Shown one piece after another: positions 30,170 to 38,155 of a stretch of 64,000 nt of DNA. Below the pieces are notes generated by a model. That model saw nothing but the letters and a program-made list of their open reading frames with translations. It was not told where the DNA came from and did no database searches. The stretch's first letter is position 1, and each line of letters begins with the position of its first letter. This DNA is from Bacteriovoracaceae bacterium (lineage in GTDB: Bacteria; Bdellovibrionota; Bacteriovoracia; Bacteriovoracales; Bacteriovoracaceae): the NCBI GenBank assembly GCA_021737405.1, contig JAIPEG010000008.1, positions 1 to 64,000 on the forward strand, read 5' to 3'. The position numbers were made by a program, and so were the translations under genes.

Positions 30170-30594
30170 AAAGAGCTCGCAATGAGTTTGGCCAAGGAAC
30201 GTGCCTCAAATTCATTTATCGTATGATTTTTAAACTCATCAATACAATGCCAAGGATTCTTTGTTTCATCTAAGCGCAAATCTTCTTCATAGCGAGGGAA
30301 TAAGTGAAAGTGAACATGCGGGACAAAGTTTCCAAGGCAAGAATAATTCATTCGAACTGGTTTAAAGATTTTCTTTAGAAGCTTTGCCGCCTCCATAACC
30401 TCTTGCATATACTCCAGCTGAACGTCCTCCTCAAGGTCTGTTAAGTCCTCAACATGATCTTTCAAAATCATTAGGCAGTAACCCTTAAAATATTGATGAT
30501 CCCCGACGACAAAGAAAGAATTTTTAAATTCCTTTATAACGTAAGGGTTTTCCCCCTTTTTGGCCGATTGTATTCGCTCACAAATTAAACACAT
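30166..30594 (-). CDS. HIT-family nucleotide hydrolase or transferase
   Basis: A 142-residue protein with the histidine-triad motif HVHFHLFPR near residue 105, a Zn-type CLICERI pair near the N-terminus, and the usual hydrophobic strands. HIT proteins cleave adenosine phosphoramidates or dinucleotides by way of a nucleotidyl-His. I chose ATG 30594 (GGAG five bases upstream); a GTG 13 codons earlier lacks a site. It overlaps the stop of the convergent TPR-like gene by four bases. Confidence 0.9.
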   Translation of the reverse strand: MCLICERIQSAKKGENPYVIKEFKNSFFVVGDHQYFKGYCLMILKDHVEDLTDLEEDVQLEYMQEVMEAAKLLKKIFKPVRMNYSCLGNFVPHVHFHLFPRYEEDLRLDETKNPWHCIDEFKNHTINEFEARSLAKLIASSF

Positions 30595-30700
30595 ATTCAC
30601 TCCAAGGACGCTCCGCGCAACAAGACTTTCCACAGTTCTGGTTAGGTAGTTTCTTCTCTACCTCTTTAATTATGGTATTTCCTCACCTATTAGTCATAGT

Positions 30701-31579
30701 GTGATTAAGAATACTTTACTGGCCATTCTATTTCTACTTTTTGGGCACTTAAGCCACTCTTGTGATGAAGTCCTCCCGCTTTACAACCCAGCGGTAGACG
30801 GCGAAAGAAGAGTCCAGGGTGACTCTAATATGTGCTACGCATTTTCTATCTCTCACGCCCTAAGCGCTATAACTGGTCAATATGTGAATCCTCTCGATGT
30901 TGCTTATCAATTCAAAGAATTAACGGGAAGAGGCCACGGAATCAACACCCTAGACTTTCAGCTTGGTGCCAATCCAAACTTTTATAATGCCCAATTTTTT
31001 AATACTCTTTTGGCGCGGGGATTATGTACAGAGGAGATACCAGAAGATGTGGCCCAACTGTTAAAGACTGATGAGCTGATTTTGGAATTATCGACTCGCA
31101 TGAATAAACCCTTTATTGATCTTTCACCAATTGAGCAATTTAGGACCATTAATGAATTCTATAGGGACTTTATAGATAATATAGAAATCCAATGTTCCCA
31201 AAAAGAGCGTCTGTATCCAAGCGGGGTTAAACCTATTGGTATGAACTTTAGCTCTGAAAATATGACACCAACAAATGCGATTATTGGATTAGATCGACTC
31301 CTAGAGAGAGGCTCTCCCATCATTCTCAATATTAAAAATAGTCTCCTTAATGATCACTCAACCGGACTTCACTCCCTAGTTGTGATTGGCAGGAGAAGTC
31401 ATCCACAAACACAGGCATGTGAATACCTTCTCCTCGACTCCTCACCAAGAGAAGTTTGTGAACGATCAACGAACTCTGTTCTTGAAAAAGATTGTGAGAA
31501 GGGAGAACTCTGGGTTTCAAGGGAGAGAATTCTCAAACATGGAATTTCCCTTATTGGATTTCGAATAAGAAGATTATAA
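30701..31579 (+). CDS. secreted papain-like (C1-type) protein
   Basis: A 292-residue product with a signal peptide (to about residue 20). VQGDSNMCYAFSISHAL matches the papain active-site helix, giving Cys45 preceded by the Gln-like oxyanion residue; His224 lies in GLHSLVVIGRR and YLLLDSSPRE (Asp246) sits where papain has its Asn. The large insert between 70 and 200 is unlike papain. The Asn-to-Asp change leaves catalysis plausible but unproven. Start GTG 30701 has no ribosome site; a ten-codon frame (30672-30704) ends in GTGA over it and may deliver ribosomes. A terminator follows. Confidence 0.7.
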   Translation: MIKNTLLAILFLLFGHLSHSCDEVLPLYNPAVDGERRVQGDSNMCYAFSISHALSAITGQYVNPLDVAYQFKELTGRGHGINTLDFQLGANPNFYNAQFFNTLLARGLCTEEIPEDVAQLLKTDELILELSTRMNKPFIDLSPIEQFRTINEFYRDFIDNIEIQCSQKERLYPSGVKPIGMNFSSENMTPTNAIIGLDRLLERGSPIILNIKNSLLNDHSTGLHSLVVIGRRSHPQTQACEYLLLDSSPREVCERSTNSVLEKDCEKGELWVSRERILKHGISLIGFRIRRL

Positions 31580-31584
31580 AAAAA

Positions 31585-31610
31585 GCCTCGAAATCTCGAG
31601 GCCTTTTCTT
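31585..31610 (+). terminator. bidirectional rho-independent terminator
   Basis: Stem GCCTCGA / TCGAGGC (31585-31591 with 31596-31602), loop AATC, then CTTTTCTT on the plus strand and a run of A before it, which gives T on the minus strand. It serves the papain-like gene and the end of the minus-strand envelope cluster. Confidence 0.85.
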
Positions 31611-31833
31611 AGTGTTCTAATTTCTTTGCTTTGTCTTTAACCGTCTCTTCTACGGCCTCCAACAATTTTTTTGCCTTTGTACCAGCATCTTGACCAGTCA
31701 TTTTCTTTAACTTTTGACCAAGAGTTTTAGGGGCAAATGGTGAGATTTCCCTCACCATATCACGTCCATAGTCCCAATGACTTGCAACAATGAAACCTAA
31801 AACAAAACTCACTATCATGACTACTTTATTCAT
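31609..31833 (-). CDS. small membrane-anchored protein
   Basis: A 74-residue protein with one N-terminal membrane helix (VVMIVSFVLGFIVASHW) and a Lys-rich amphipathic tail. The ATG at 31831-31833 is preferred over the GTG just before it. It lies ten bases after the COG3014-like gene and is the last gene of the envelope cluster. The YtxH-like layout (helix plus charged tail) is only a resemblance. Confidence 0.55.
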   Translation of the reverse strand: MNKVVMIVSFVLGFIVASHWDYGRDMVREISPFAPKTLGQKLKKMTGQDAGTKAKKLLEAVEETVKDKAKKLEH

Positions 31834-31843
31834 CACTCTCTAC

Positions 31844-33406
31844 CTAAAAGGTTCTAAACGCCAGCATGTTAACGTCTTTCTTTGCTTCTATGGTAACTGT
31901 TTTTAGCAATGTTTCGGTGCGAGTATCTCCCAGAACTTTTTCTAAAACTAGATCGTAAGTCCCTGGAGGTAGATTCATCGAAGCCAATCGGTAATGGTGA
32001 GGCAGTAAACTCCAATTACGAAGATCCGCTCTCTCTGATTGCTCTATTGCCTTATTAGCTCCAGCATAAGTTAAAGAAGCAGCTGTTAAAGCCAGGTAGT
32101 CGCCCATCTTTTTCTTAGCAATGGTATAAGTACCATAAGCTGCGAGAAGTGCAGTTAAATGTTTACCAGCAACGCGAGCACCAACCTTTGCCATCTCACT
32201 CGTTGAGTCTTGATCGATGATCATTGTCGCAAGATTCGCCAAAGGATTCACTACTGCCATGCTCTTTTTCTTAAGAGTTTTTCCTTCCTTTTTTACATGA
32301 AGAATGAATTCACCCTGAACTGGCTCGTAAGGAATTTCCGGAAGTTCAAAGTAAATTTTAGGCACTGATCCAGCTGCTAAGCTTAATACATTAGTGCTAA
32401 AACCTACAAAACCACCCACATCAACTTTCAGACCTGCTAAAGGGAGAGGAAAATCAAACTTCTTGGCCTTTTTTGGAGTAATGAAACCTTTTTCAATCAT
32501 GACGAAGAGGTTAGAGCGGGCACCTTTTTTAAGAGCATTAATTCTCTCATCAAGAAAAGCCAAAAGCTTTTTAGCGTGCTCTGTTTCCTCTACGTAGTTG
32601 GCCTTAACTTTGGCCAAAGGCATTTTAGGAAGTTTTGTGAAGTCTTTTTTAAACTCAGTGCTTTTCTTGTTGTATGTTTCAAGAGTGTTAAAGTTTTTAA
32701 AAAGGACTTTCTTCGCTGCCACATAGAGATCGAGGGCAACTCGTCTTTCTTGTTTACTACCAAATTGCTCATGGATAAAAGCACCAAATACTTTTGCTAA
32801 AAGATCGTCTTTATAAGTGACGACACCACCAGTTGTGGCCTTGTAATTATCAAGAAGAGAGTTCCACTCGATAAGAACATTCTTTGCTCCACTTAAATGA
32901 AAACGTTTTTCTTTATCACTAAGCTTTTTTAATGGAATCGCTTTCTTCTTTACGACCTTACCTTCTTTGTCCCTAGAGACAATTTCATGGGCTTCATACT
33001 CACCCACTTGGCTTAAGGCATAATGCGTAAGCGCTTGATAGTAGCGAATCATAGATCTTTCAAACTTCTCTCCATAGTAATTGTCATAATTACTATTAGA
33101 GACAGCGGCCTTTAACTTTTTAGAAATACTCACTGTAAAAAGCTTATCTGATAATTCTTTTGCCTTATTAAAAGAACCAAGAGCTTGGTAGTAATGACCA
33201 TTAAGATACTGAATAGTTCCAAGTTCCACCAATTTAAGAAGGCGAGACTCCATTTCGGGATAAAACTTTTCACTATTCACATAACTTTCAGCTTTCTTGT
33301 ACTCACCCGACTGGATAAACTTTTGCAGTTCACCAGACTGCTTGCGTCCTGCAGTTCCACAACTGGCCAAAACAATGGCCAGTGCTAATATTTTAAAAAC
33401 CTTCAT
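31844..33406 (-). CDS. TPR-like lipoprotein, COG3014-like
   Basis: A 520-residue lipoprotein (lipobox LASC at residue 15) with helical repeats in its first half (GEYKKAESYVNSEKFY, GHYYQALGSFNKAKEL). The second half has a hydrophobic Ala/Gly-rich segment (about 390-430) and an extracytoplasmic beta domain. The layout and position beside an LpoB-like gene match the uncharacterised COG3014 proteins. A role in the outer-membrane side of peptidoglycan synthesis is likely only by association. It sits 20 bases after the LpoB-like gene. Confidence 0.7.
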   Translation of the reverse strand: MKVFKILALAIVLASCGTAGRKQSGELQKFIQSGEYKKAESYVNSEKFYPEMESRLLKLVELGTIQYLNGHYYQALGSFNKAKELSDKLFTVSISKKLKAAVSNSNYDNYYGEKFERSMIRYYQALTHYALSQVGEYEAHEIVSRDKEGKVVKKKAIPLKKLSDKEKRFHLSGAKNVLIEWNSLLDNYKATTGGVVTYKDDLLAKVFGAFIHEQFGSKQERRVALDLYVAAKKVLFKNFNTLETYNKKSTEFKKDFTKLPKMPLAKVKANYVEETEHAKKLLAFLDERINALKKGARSNLFVMIEKGFITPKKAKKFDFPLPLAGLKVDVGGFVGFSTNVLSLAAGSVPKIYFELPEIPYEPVQGEFILHVKKEGKTLKKKSMAVVNPLANLATMIIDQDSTSEMAKVGARVAGKHLTALLAAYGTYTIAKKKMGDYLALTAASLTYAGANKAIEQSERADLRNWSLLPHHYRLASMNLPPGTYDLVLEKVLGDTRTETLLKTVTIEAKKDVNMLAFRTF

Positions 33407-33426
33407 TTTTTATAATCCTTTATTTA

Positions 33427-34041
33427 TTACCAACCAGTAGAACTTTGCTCAGAGTACTTTTGTACTTTTACTCGTGTTCTTAATACTTCTACAGCTGACT
33501 CAAGATTTGTCATTCTTAAATTTACACTATACTGCTTAATTGTTTTTCCATCACGAGCTTGTGGTTGCATTCTGATTGAACCAAAAACCAGAAGATCTGC
33601 ACCAGACTGGTTGCCAATCATTTTTGCTTGTCTTGGATCAACCATGCCGTCATTTTGGTATTTAATTTCTGATAGCAGTTTATTTCTAGCTTCTGCGTCA
33701 ATTAGAATAAAATCCCCAGCTGATGAAAATTCATAAAGAAGTTCATCGTTAATGTCTTTAATTGGAAAATAAGGCTCACTTGTTTCATTTTGAACCTCAG
33801 CAATAAAGATTTTAGGTTTTTTACCTGTTTTTGCTAAGTAACGTTGAAAACTCTTATGGCCTTCAATTTGCTTAATTGTTTTTTTAACAACAGTTTCAGT
33901 GTCACGATCAACCCACTTATCCGTGATATTCATCGCAGCATCGTCACCTTCATCTGCACCTACACGCTTTGCCTTAAAACCACCACATGAACTTAGCCCT
34001 ACCATACTTAGTAAAAGGACATAAACCATTAACTTTTTCAT
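33427..34041 (-). CDS. LpoB-like penicillin-binding-protein activator
   Basis: A 204-residue lipoprotein with lipobox LSSC and a linker of about 20 residues, then the LpoB fold: PKIFIAEVQNETSE, ELLYEFSSAGDFILIDAEAR, QSGADLLVFGSIRM and a final strand TNLESAVEVLRTRVKV. E. coli LpoB (213 aa) reaches through the peptidoglycan to activate PBP1B. Length, lipobox and strand order fit. GGAG before ATG 34041. Partner PBP is not in the window. Confidence 0.85.
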   Translation of the reverse strand: MKKLMVYVLLLSMVGLSSCGGFKAKRVGADEGDDAAMNITDKWVDRDTETVVKKTIKQIEGHKSFQRYLAKTGKKPKIFIAEVQNETSEPYFPIKDINDELLYEFSSAGDFILIDAEARNKLLSEIKYQNDGMVDPRQAKMIGNQSGADLLVFGSIRMQPQARDGKTIKQYSVNLRMTNLESAVEVLRTRVKVQKYSEQSSTGW

Positions 34042-34063
34042 TCCATTTCTCCTTATTTAAGTT

Positions 34064-34993
34064 TTACTCAATGTTGAGTTTATCTATATTTGCAACAATA
34101 TATTCTTTAATTTCTGGAAGAGCTTTTTCCATCGCTTGGGCCAAATTACGTCCTGTTGTAATGACGGAAGTGCTTAGTGCACCACTTTCTACTTTCTGAG
34201 CATTGGCGGCCTTAATTTTTAAGAGAAACTTATATTTTTCAAAGCCTTCTACTTTTAAATATTGTTTCTCAGCAACATACTCTCCCGTAACAATATGAGT
34301 GGAAGCTTTATTTCTTACTCTTCCTGAAGTTGTTTTAAATCCACGATCACTCAGTACCTTCGCAAGTACTGCTTCAATCGCCTTTGGTTCATCTTCATCA
34401 AGATAGACATGAACTATCATTGTAGCCGCAGCTGCTTTCTTTCCTTTAAATACATCTTCATAAGAAACAACAGGAGGAACTCCCATACCAGTTAGAAAAG
34501 CTACCCTTGAATTTAAAACTTCTCTTTTCTTATAAAGAGGCTCTACCTTCATAAGAGATCCTGCCGAGTAATCTTCCATGAGGACAGTCATTTTCTCATC
34601 AAGCTTTTGAATCTCTCTTTTAAAGTTCTCAGAGGCCTTCCGCTTGTTTAGAGCGGCAAGAGCGAAGTAGCCCGTTTTCGTTTCATGAGATTTAGTTATT
34701 GTGACACCTTCTAAAACAACGTCTGTGATTTCTTCAACTTCATCACTGGTCTCTTCATTTAAAGAACCATTTTCTGAGGAAATTTTTTCTGAGAACTTAG
34801 ACTTAATTTGAGTGGTAAAAATCTTACCAATGGCGAGCCTTGCTGCTCTTTTTGCCCTTGAAAGACTTTCACCTTCACCAACAGCACAAAGTTCACTCTT
34901 TTTACAAGCTTTACTCGCATCCTTTACCCACGTTGGGTCCTTGGCCTGTAAAGAAATTAAAACAAAAAATAAGGCTAATATTTTCTTAATCAT
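34064..34993 (-). CDS. exported LPP20/FlgT-like envelope protein
   Basis: A 309-residue exported protein (signal peptide to about residue 17, no lipobox). The N-terminal domain (PTWVKDASKACKKSELCAVGEG, in parts; ARLAIGKIFTTQI) resembles the LPP20 / FlgT N-terminal fold, and the C-terminal half (AAAATMIVHVYLDEDEP, MEKALPEIKEYI) the FlgT-type middle domain. These occur in outer-membrane-associated complexes, including those round the flagellum. It is 22 bases upstream of the LpoB-like gene and is cotranscribed. Confidence 0.65.
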   Translation of the reverse strand: MIKKILALFFVLISLQAKDPTWVKDASKACKKSELCAVGEGESLSRAKRAARLAIGKIFTTQIKSKFSEKISSENGSLNEETSDEVEEITDVVLEGVTITKSHETKTGYFALAALNKRKASENFKREIQKLDEKMTVLMEDYSAGSLMKVEPLYKKREVLNSRVAFLTGMGVPPVVSYEDVFKGKKAAAATMIVHVYLDEDEPKAIEAVLAKVLSDRGFKTTSGRVRNKASTHIVTGEYVAEKQYLKVEGFEKYKFLLKIKAANAQKVESGALSTSVITTGRNLAQAMEKALPEIKEYIVANIDKLNIE

Positions 34994-35003
34994 CTTTTTA
35001 CCC

Positions 35004-35486
35004 TTAAAGCAGTGAATCTAGGTCACAGTTTGGACGTTGGGCCTTTAAGGCCTTTAATAAGTTCTTATATTTTACGAGGTTTATTTCTGGATAGGGACAG
35101 GTAAACTCTTCTAGATCGTGTTTATTTCTTAAGATCTTTACAAGTTTTTCAGATTTCACTCTTTCATTATCGTGGCGATTCCATTTACTGTAATCCCATT
35201 TGAGAGATTCCTTCTCACGAGCTTCATAGCGATATCTTTTAGTGGCCTTTGTCGCTAGGATCGATAACTTCTCGCACTCGCATAGTCTATGCTTTGGTTC
35301 TTTTAATTCATCAGAGGTATCTTCATTTTTTTTGGAAACAACTGATGTATCCTCTTTAAGAGGCTCTTCTAATAGTCCTCTTTTCTTTTTCTCAACTGGA
35401 TCGACATAGGATTTCTGGGCATAGGCAGAAATATTCAACAATATAGAAAAGAGCACTAAGGCTCCTAAAATTGAAGATCTATTCAT
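35004..35486 (-). CDS. small secreted protein of unknown function
   Basis: A 160-residue product with a signal peptide (to about residue 24), a Lys/Glu-rich linker, and a short domain with four Cys (CECEKL..CPYP..CDLD). The Cys spacing could form two disulfides. It lies between the LPP20-like lipoprotein and the second LPP20-like gene, just after the internal terminator, so its expression may be set by read-through. No family recognised. Confidence 0.55.
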   Translation of the reverse strand: MNRSSILGALVLFSILLNISAYAQKSYVDPVEKKKRGLLEEPLKEDTSVVSKKNEDTSDELKEPKHRLCECEKLSILATKATKRYRYEAREKESLKWDYSKWNRHDNERVKSEKLVKILRNKHDLEEFTCPYPEINLVKYKNLLKALKAQRPNCDLDSLL

Positions 35487-35501
35487 TCTTCATCCTTGAT
35501 T

Positions 35502-35534
35502 AAAAAAAGAGGAGCTTAAAGCTCCTCTTTTTTT
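35502..35534 (-). terminator. bidirectional terminator inside the envelope cluster
   Basis: AAAAAAAGAGGAGC and GCTCCTCTTTTTTT face each other (stem 35509-35515 with 35521-35527, loop TTAAA, extendable through the A/T runs). It lies between two co-directional minus-strand genes and should separate the upstream FecR and lipoprotein genes from the rest, perhaps with some read-through. Confidence 0.85.
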
Positions 35535-35539
35535 ATATT

Positions 35540-36223
35540 TTACTCTTCTTCTGTATCTGTAACTTTTACTGGCTCATCAAGCTTTGAAAAAGCGTTGTCC
35601 ACGTCCTTTAAAATCTTATCCGTCTTTTTCTTTACTTCAGGATCCTCGATCTCTCCGAGTAGTTTTGCTCTTGATTGACGAACAGCTTTTTCTAAATTCT
35701 TCTTGCTCATTTTTACAAGTGCATAAGCTTGAAATTCAGTTTTATCTTCTTCTGCACCCATTGCCTCAAGATATCTTCTCTTTTCCCAATATGTTTTTAC
35801 AACACTTGCACCAATGATAAATGTTTGAGCTTCTTGAGCAAGTTGCTCCTGCATGTATTCTGTAACTTCTTCACCTTCTCCACCTTGAGTGGCTTCAGCA
35901 AAAGTGTTCTTCATGAATTGAGCAATCTCTTGAGCAATTCTAGCTGTGGCCCTAGCTTCAGCTGAACGAAGAGCAAGTCTTTTTGAAGTATGTTTTGAGC
36001 TATTTACAAAGTATCTATTTTGCTTTCTCTCTTTTGAGTCATCACCTTTAGAAGGTTTTTGAATCCATTCTGGAGGAGTCGTTTTACCAGTACTTGTCTC
36101 CTGTAGCTTGTAATCAATTTGAATTGAGCGCATGTCTTCTTCTTTTGGCTTTTCTTCTTTCTTACTTGAACCACAAGAAACCACAAGGCCTGCAATCATA
36201 ATCATTGATATAATTTTCTTCAT
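35540..36223 (-). CDS. LPP20-like lipoprotein
   Basis: A 227-residue lipoprotein (lipobox VVSC at residue 18). After a Lys/Glu-rich stretch there is TPPEWIQKPSKGDD, the usual entry of LPP20-like domains, then LALRSAEARATARIAQEIAQFM, and an Ala/Lys-rich coiled-coil tail. LPP20 proteins are outer-membrane lipoproteins of Helicobacter and many other Gram-negatives. GGAGT lies before ATG 36223; it is 14 bases after the FecR-type gene and ends at the internal terminator. Confidence 0.75.
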   Translation of the reverse strand: MKKIISMIMIAGLVVSCGSSKKEEKPKEEDMRSIQIDYKLQETSTGKTTPPEWIQKPSKGDDSKERKQNRYFVNSSKHTSKRLALRSAEARATARIAQEIAQFMKNTFAEATQGGEGEEVTEYMQEQLAQEAQTFIIGASVVKTYWEKRRYLEAMGAEEDKTEFQAYALVKMSKKNLEKAVRQSRAKLLGEIEDPEVKKKTDKILKDVDNAFSKLDEPVKVTDTEEE

Positions 36224-36237
36224 TTTTACTCCTTACT

Positions 36238-36975
36238 TTAGTTATTTATGAAGTTCTTCCATTTATTATCTTGGTCTGATTTATAGTTATTCCACTTTAC
36301 CTCTTGCTCCTTTTTATATTGCTGCCACATTTTTTCAACATGACTGTAAAAAGCAGAAGGTTGAGATAAGTCATCTCCCTCTTTTAAATCCCAGTTTACT
36401 TTGTCGTTGAGACCAAAATTCCTTGGTCTTAAGTTCTTTTGTTCAAGATTCGTCATTGTGGTTTTTGAAGTCCCCACAGACACAACTTGATCAGAACCAT
36501 TCCCCTGAAAATCAACATCGCCTTTTCTTACTGATAGTATGCTATTAGATTTTTCCCTGCTGTAAACCATAAAAGTTGTGCCGCGTACGCCTAAAGAAGC
36601 CGTTTTAGTCTTTACTTTTAGTCCGACTTTTCCTTGAGCTAAACCCTTTTTCACATAGCGTAAAACGGCTCCTCCCCTTGGAACTGTGAGCGTATTTGAA
36701 CTCTTCCCAAGAGAGAGAATCATTGTTGAATTTTTCATGACTTTAATGGTCATTGAATCATTTTTTAAAAGTGCTAAACCACTCTCTCCCGTTTTTATGA
36801 TTTGGCCCGTGGAAAGCGTCATATTCTTCTTCGCAGGTTTAAGCTTTTTCCCTTTATCTCCGACCAAGACTTCGCCTTTAATGTAAATGACTCCAATTTT
36901 CTGGGCAAAACTTTGGGTACAAAGGAATAATGAAGAGAAGGAAATAAGGCAAACCAAGTAAACATTTTTTGTCAT
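36238..36975 (-). CDS. exported FecR-domain protein
   Basis: A 245-residue protein with a signal peptide (to about residue 24) and the FecR fold: KLKPAKKNMTLSTGQIIKTGESGLALL, in parts, then KTKTASLGVRGTTFMVY with the SLGVRGTTF core and a final coiled-coil (EKMWQQYKKEQEVKWNNYK, in part). FecR proteins usually sense in the periplasm and pass signals to a sigma factor. None lies here, so this is more like the FecR-domain envelope proteins that bind or scaffold. It opens the minus-strand cluster; its promoter must be in the 238-base region shared with the isoaspartyl peptidase gene. Confidence 0.82.
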   Translation of the reverse strand: MTKNVYLVCLISFSSLFLCTQSFAQKIGVIYIKGEVLVGDKGKKLKPAKKNMTLSTGQIIKTGESGLALLKNDSMTIKVMKNSTMILSLGKSSNTLTVPRGGAVLRYVKKGLAQGKVGLKVKTKTASLGVRGTTFMVYSREKSNSILSVRKGDVDFQGNGSDQVVSVGTSKTTMTNLEQKNLRPRNFGLNDKVNWDLKEGDDLSQPSAFYSHVEKMWQQYKKEQEVKWNNYKSDQDNKWKNFINN

Positions 36976-37213
36976 ATGATGAGTAATGTTACGCGAAAGT
37001 GAAATCTTATAGCAATGAATTTGAAAGCTTTTTCGTAAAAGAAAAATTGATATGAGAAACCCTCCATTCTTTTTTCAAAGGCGCTGCACAACTTAAAGAG
37101 ACACATAAATACCCGACCGATTCACTCGGCAAGAATTTAGCAGTGATTTCTTATTTACGGCGAGAATGATAACAATAAGAAAGAGATAAAGTTTTTTAAG
37201 AGTTGGTGAAATC

Positions 37214-38143
37214 ATGACATTTTCTTTGGCCATTCACGGTGGTGCTGGGGCCCTCGCTCCAGAAAAATACACAGCTCAGCAAATCAGCGACGCCAAAGAA
37301 TTTCTCTTCACCCTCTTGAGTCAAGGAAGTCAGAAATTAATTGTTGGTCACTCGGCCACAGAGGTTGCTATTGATATAGTCACAAAGTTTGAAAACCACG
37401 AACTCTTTAATGCTGGTAGAGGTTCTGTTTTTAATGAAGAGGGTTTCATTGAAATGGATGCTTCCTTTATGAGTTCATCCTCTCAAAATTCAATTGATAT
37501 AAGTGCGGGTCTTAGTGGACTGCAAACGATTAAAAATCCCATCTTAGCCGCCTACTCTCTGGCAAAAGAGCAAGGTCATGCCCTTTTAAGCGGAAAGGGA
37601 GCTGAGAAGTTTTGTCATGAACACAAGCTTGAAACTGAGATTGAAAGTTATTTTAAAACAGAGCATCGCTGGCAACAACACCTCACTTTTTTAAAAGATA
37701 AGCAGATTACTCTCGATCACGGAAATACTGTCGGTGTAGCTGTTTTAGACACCCACGGTGAAATGGTGGCCGCCACCTCAACAGGTGGTATGAATGGTAA
37801 AGCTGTTGGCCGAGTCTCCGATTCAGCAATTATTGGTGCAGGCACATGGGCGAATTCTCAGACCCTCGCAATTAGTGGGACAGGTACAGGTGATCATTTT
37901 ATTCGACTAAGCCTATGCCGTTATATTCATGATTTAATGGAGTTAAAAAATGTCGCCTTTACAGAAGCATTAGTTATTGGTCTTGATCTTCTTAAAGAGC
38001 ATGGAGGTAATGGCGGTTTCGCCGCGGTCTCCTCTTTAGGAGTGGCATCTATCCCCTACAACTCCGGAGGTATGTTTCGAGGGCTGGTTTCCTCTGAACA
38101 ACCTCTTTGCATAGGTATTTGGGAAGAGCTTTGGAGTCAGTGA
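37214..38143 (+). CDS. iaaA: isoaspartyl peptidase / plant-type L-asparaginase
   Basis: A 309-residue Ntn-hydrolase that splits isoaspartyl dipeptides and L-asparagine after self-cleavage into two chains. The start segment LAIHGGAGAL and the cleavage site DHGNTVGVAV are clear; Thr (about residue 178) becomes the nucleophile. The beta-chain substrate sites STGGMNGKAVGRVSDSAIIGAGTWA and GTGTGDHF are present. E. coli IaaA is 321 residues. It stands alone on the plus strand. The 238-base upstream region holds a CCGA/TCGG inverted repeat but no clear promoter. Confidence 0.93.
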   Translation: MTFSLAIHGGAGALAPEKYTAQQISDAKEFLFTLLSQGSQKLIVGHSATEVAIDIVTKFENHELFNAGRGSVFNEEGFIEMDASFMSSSSQNSIDISAGLSGLQTIKNPILAAYSLAKEQGHALLSGKGAEKFCHEHKLETEIESYFKTEHRWQQHLTFLKDKQITLDHGNTVGVAVLDTHGEMVAATSTGGMNGKAVGRVSDSAIIGAGTWANSQTLAISGTGTGDHFIRLSLCRYIHDLMELKNVAFTEALVIGLDLLKEHGGNGGFAAVSSLGVASIPYNSGGMFRGLVSSEQPLCIGIWEELWSQ

Positions 38144-38155
38144 GTTTAATATCCT

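Noticed and set aside
37165..37183. Fur-box-like GAGAATGATAACAATAAGA before the isoaspartyl peptidase gene
   Set aside because: Only about 13 of 19 bases match the consensus, common in AT-rich DNA, and the gene is not iron-linked.
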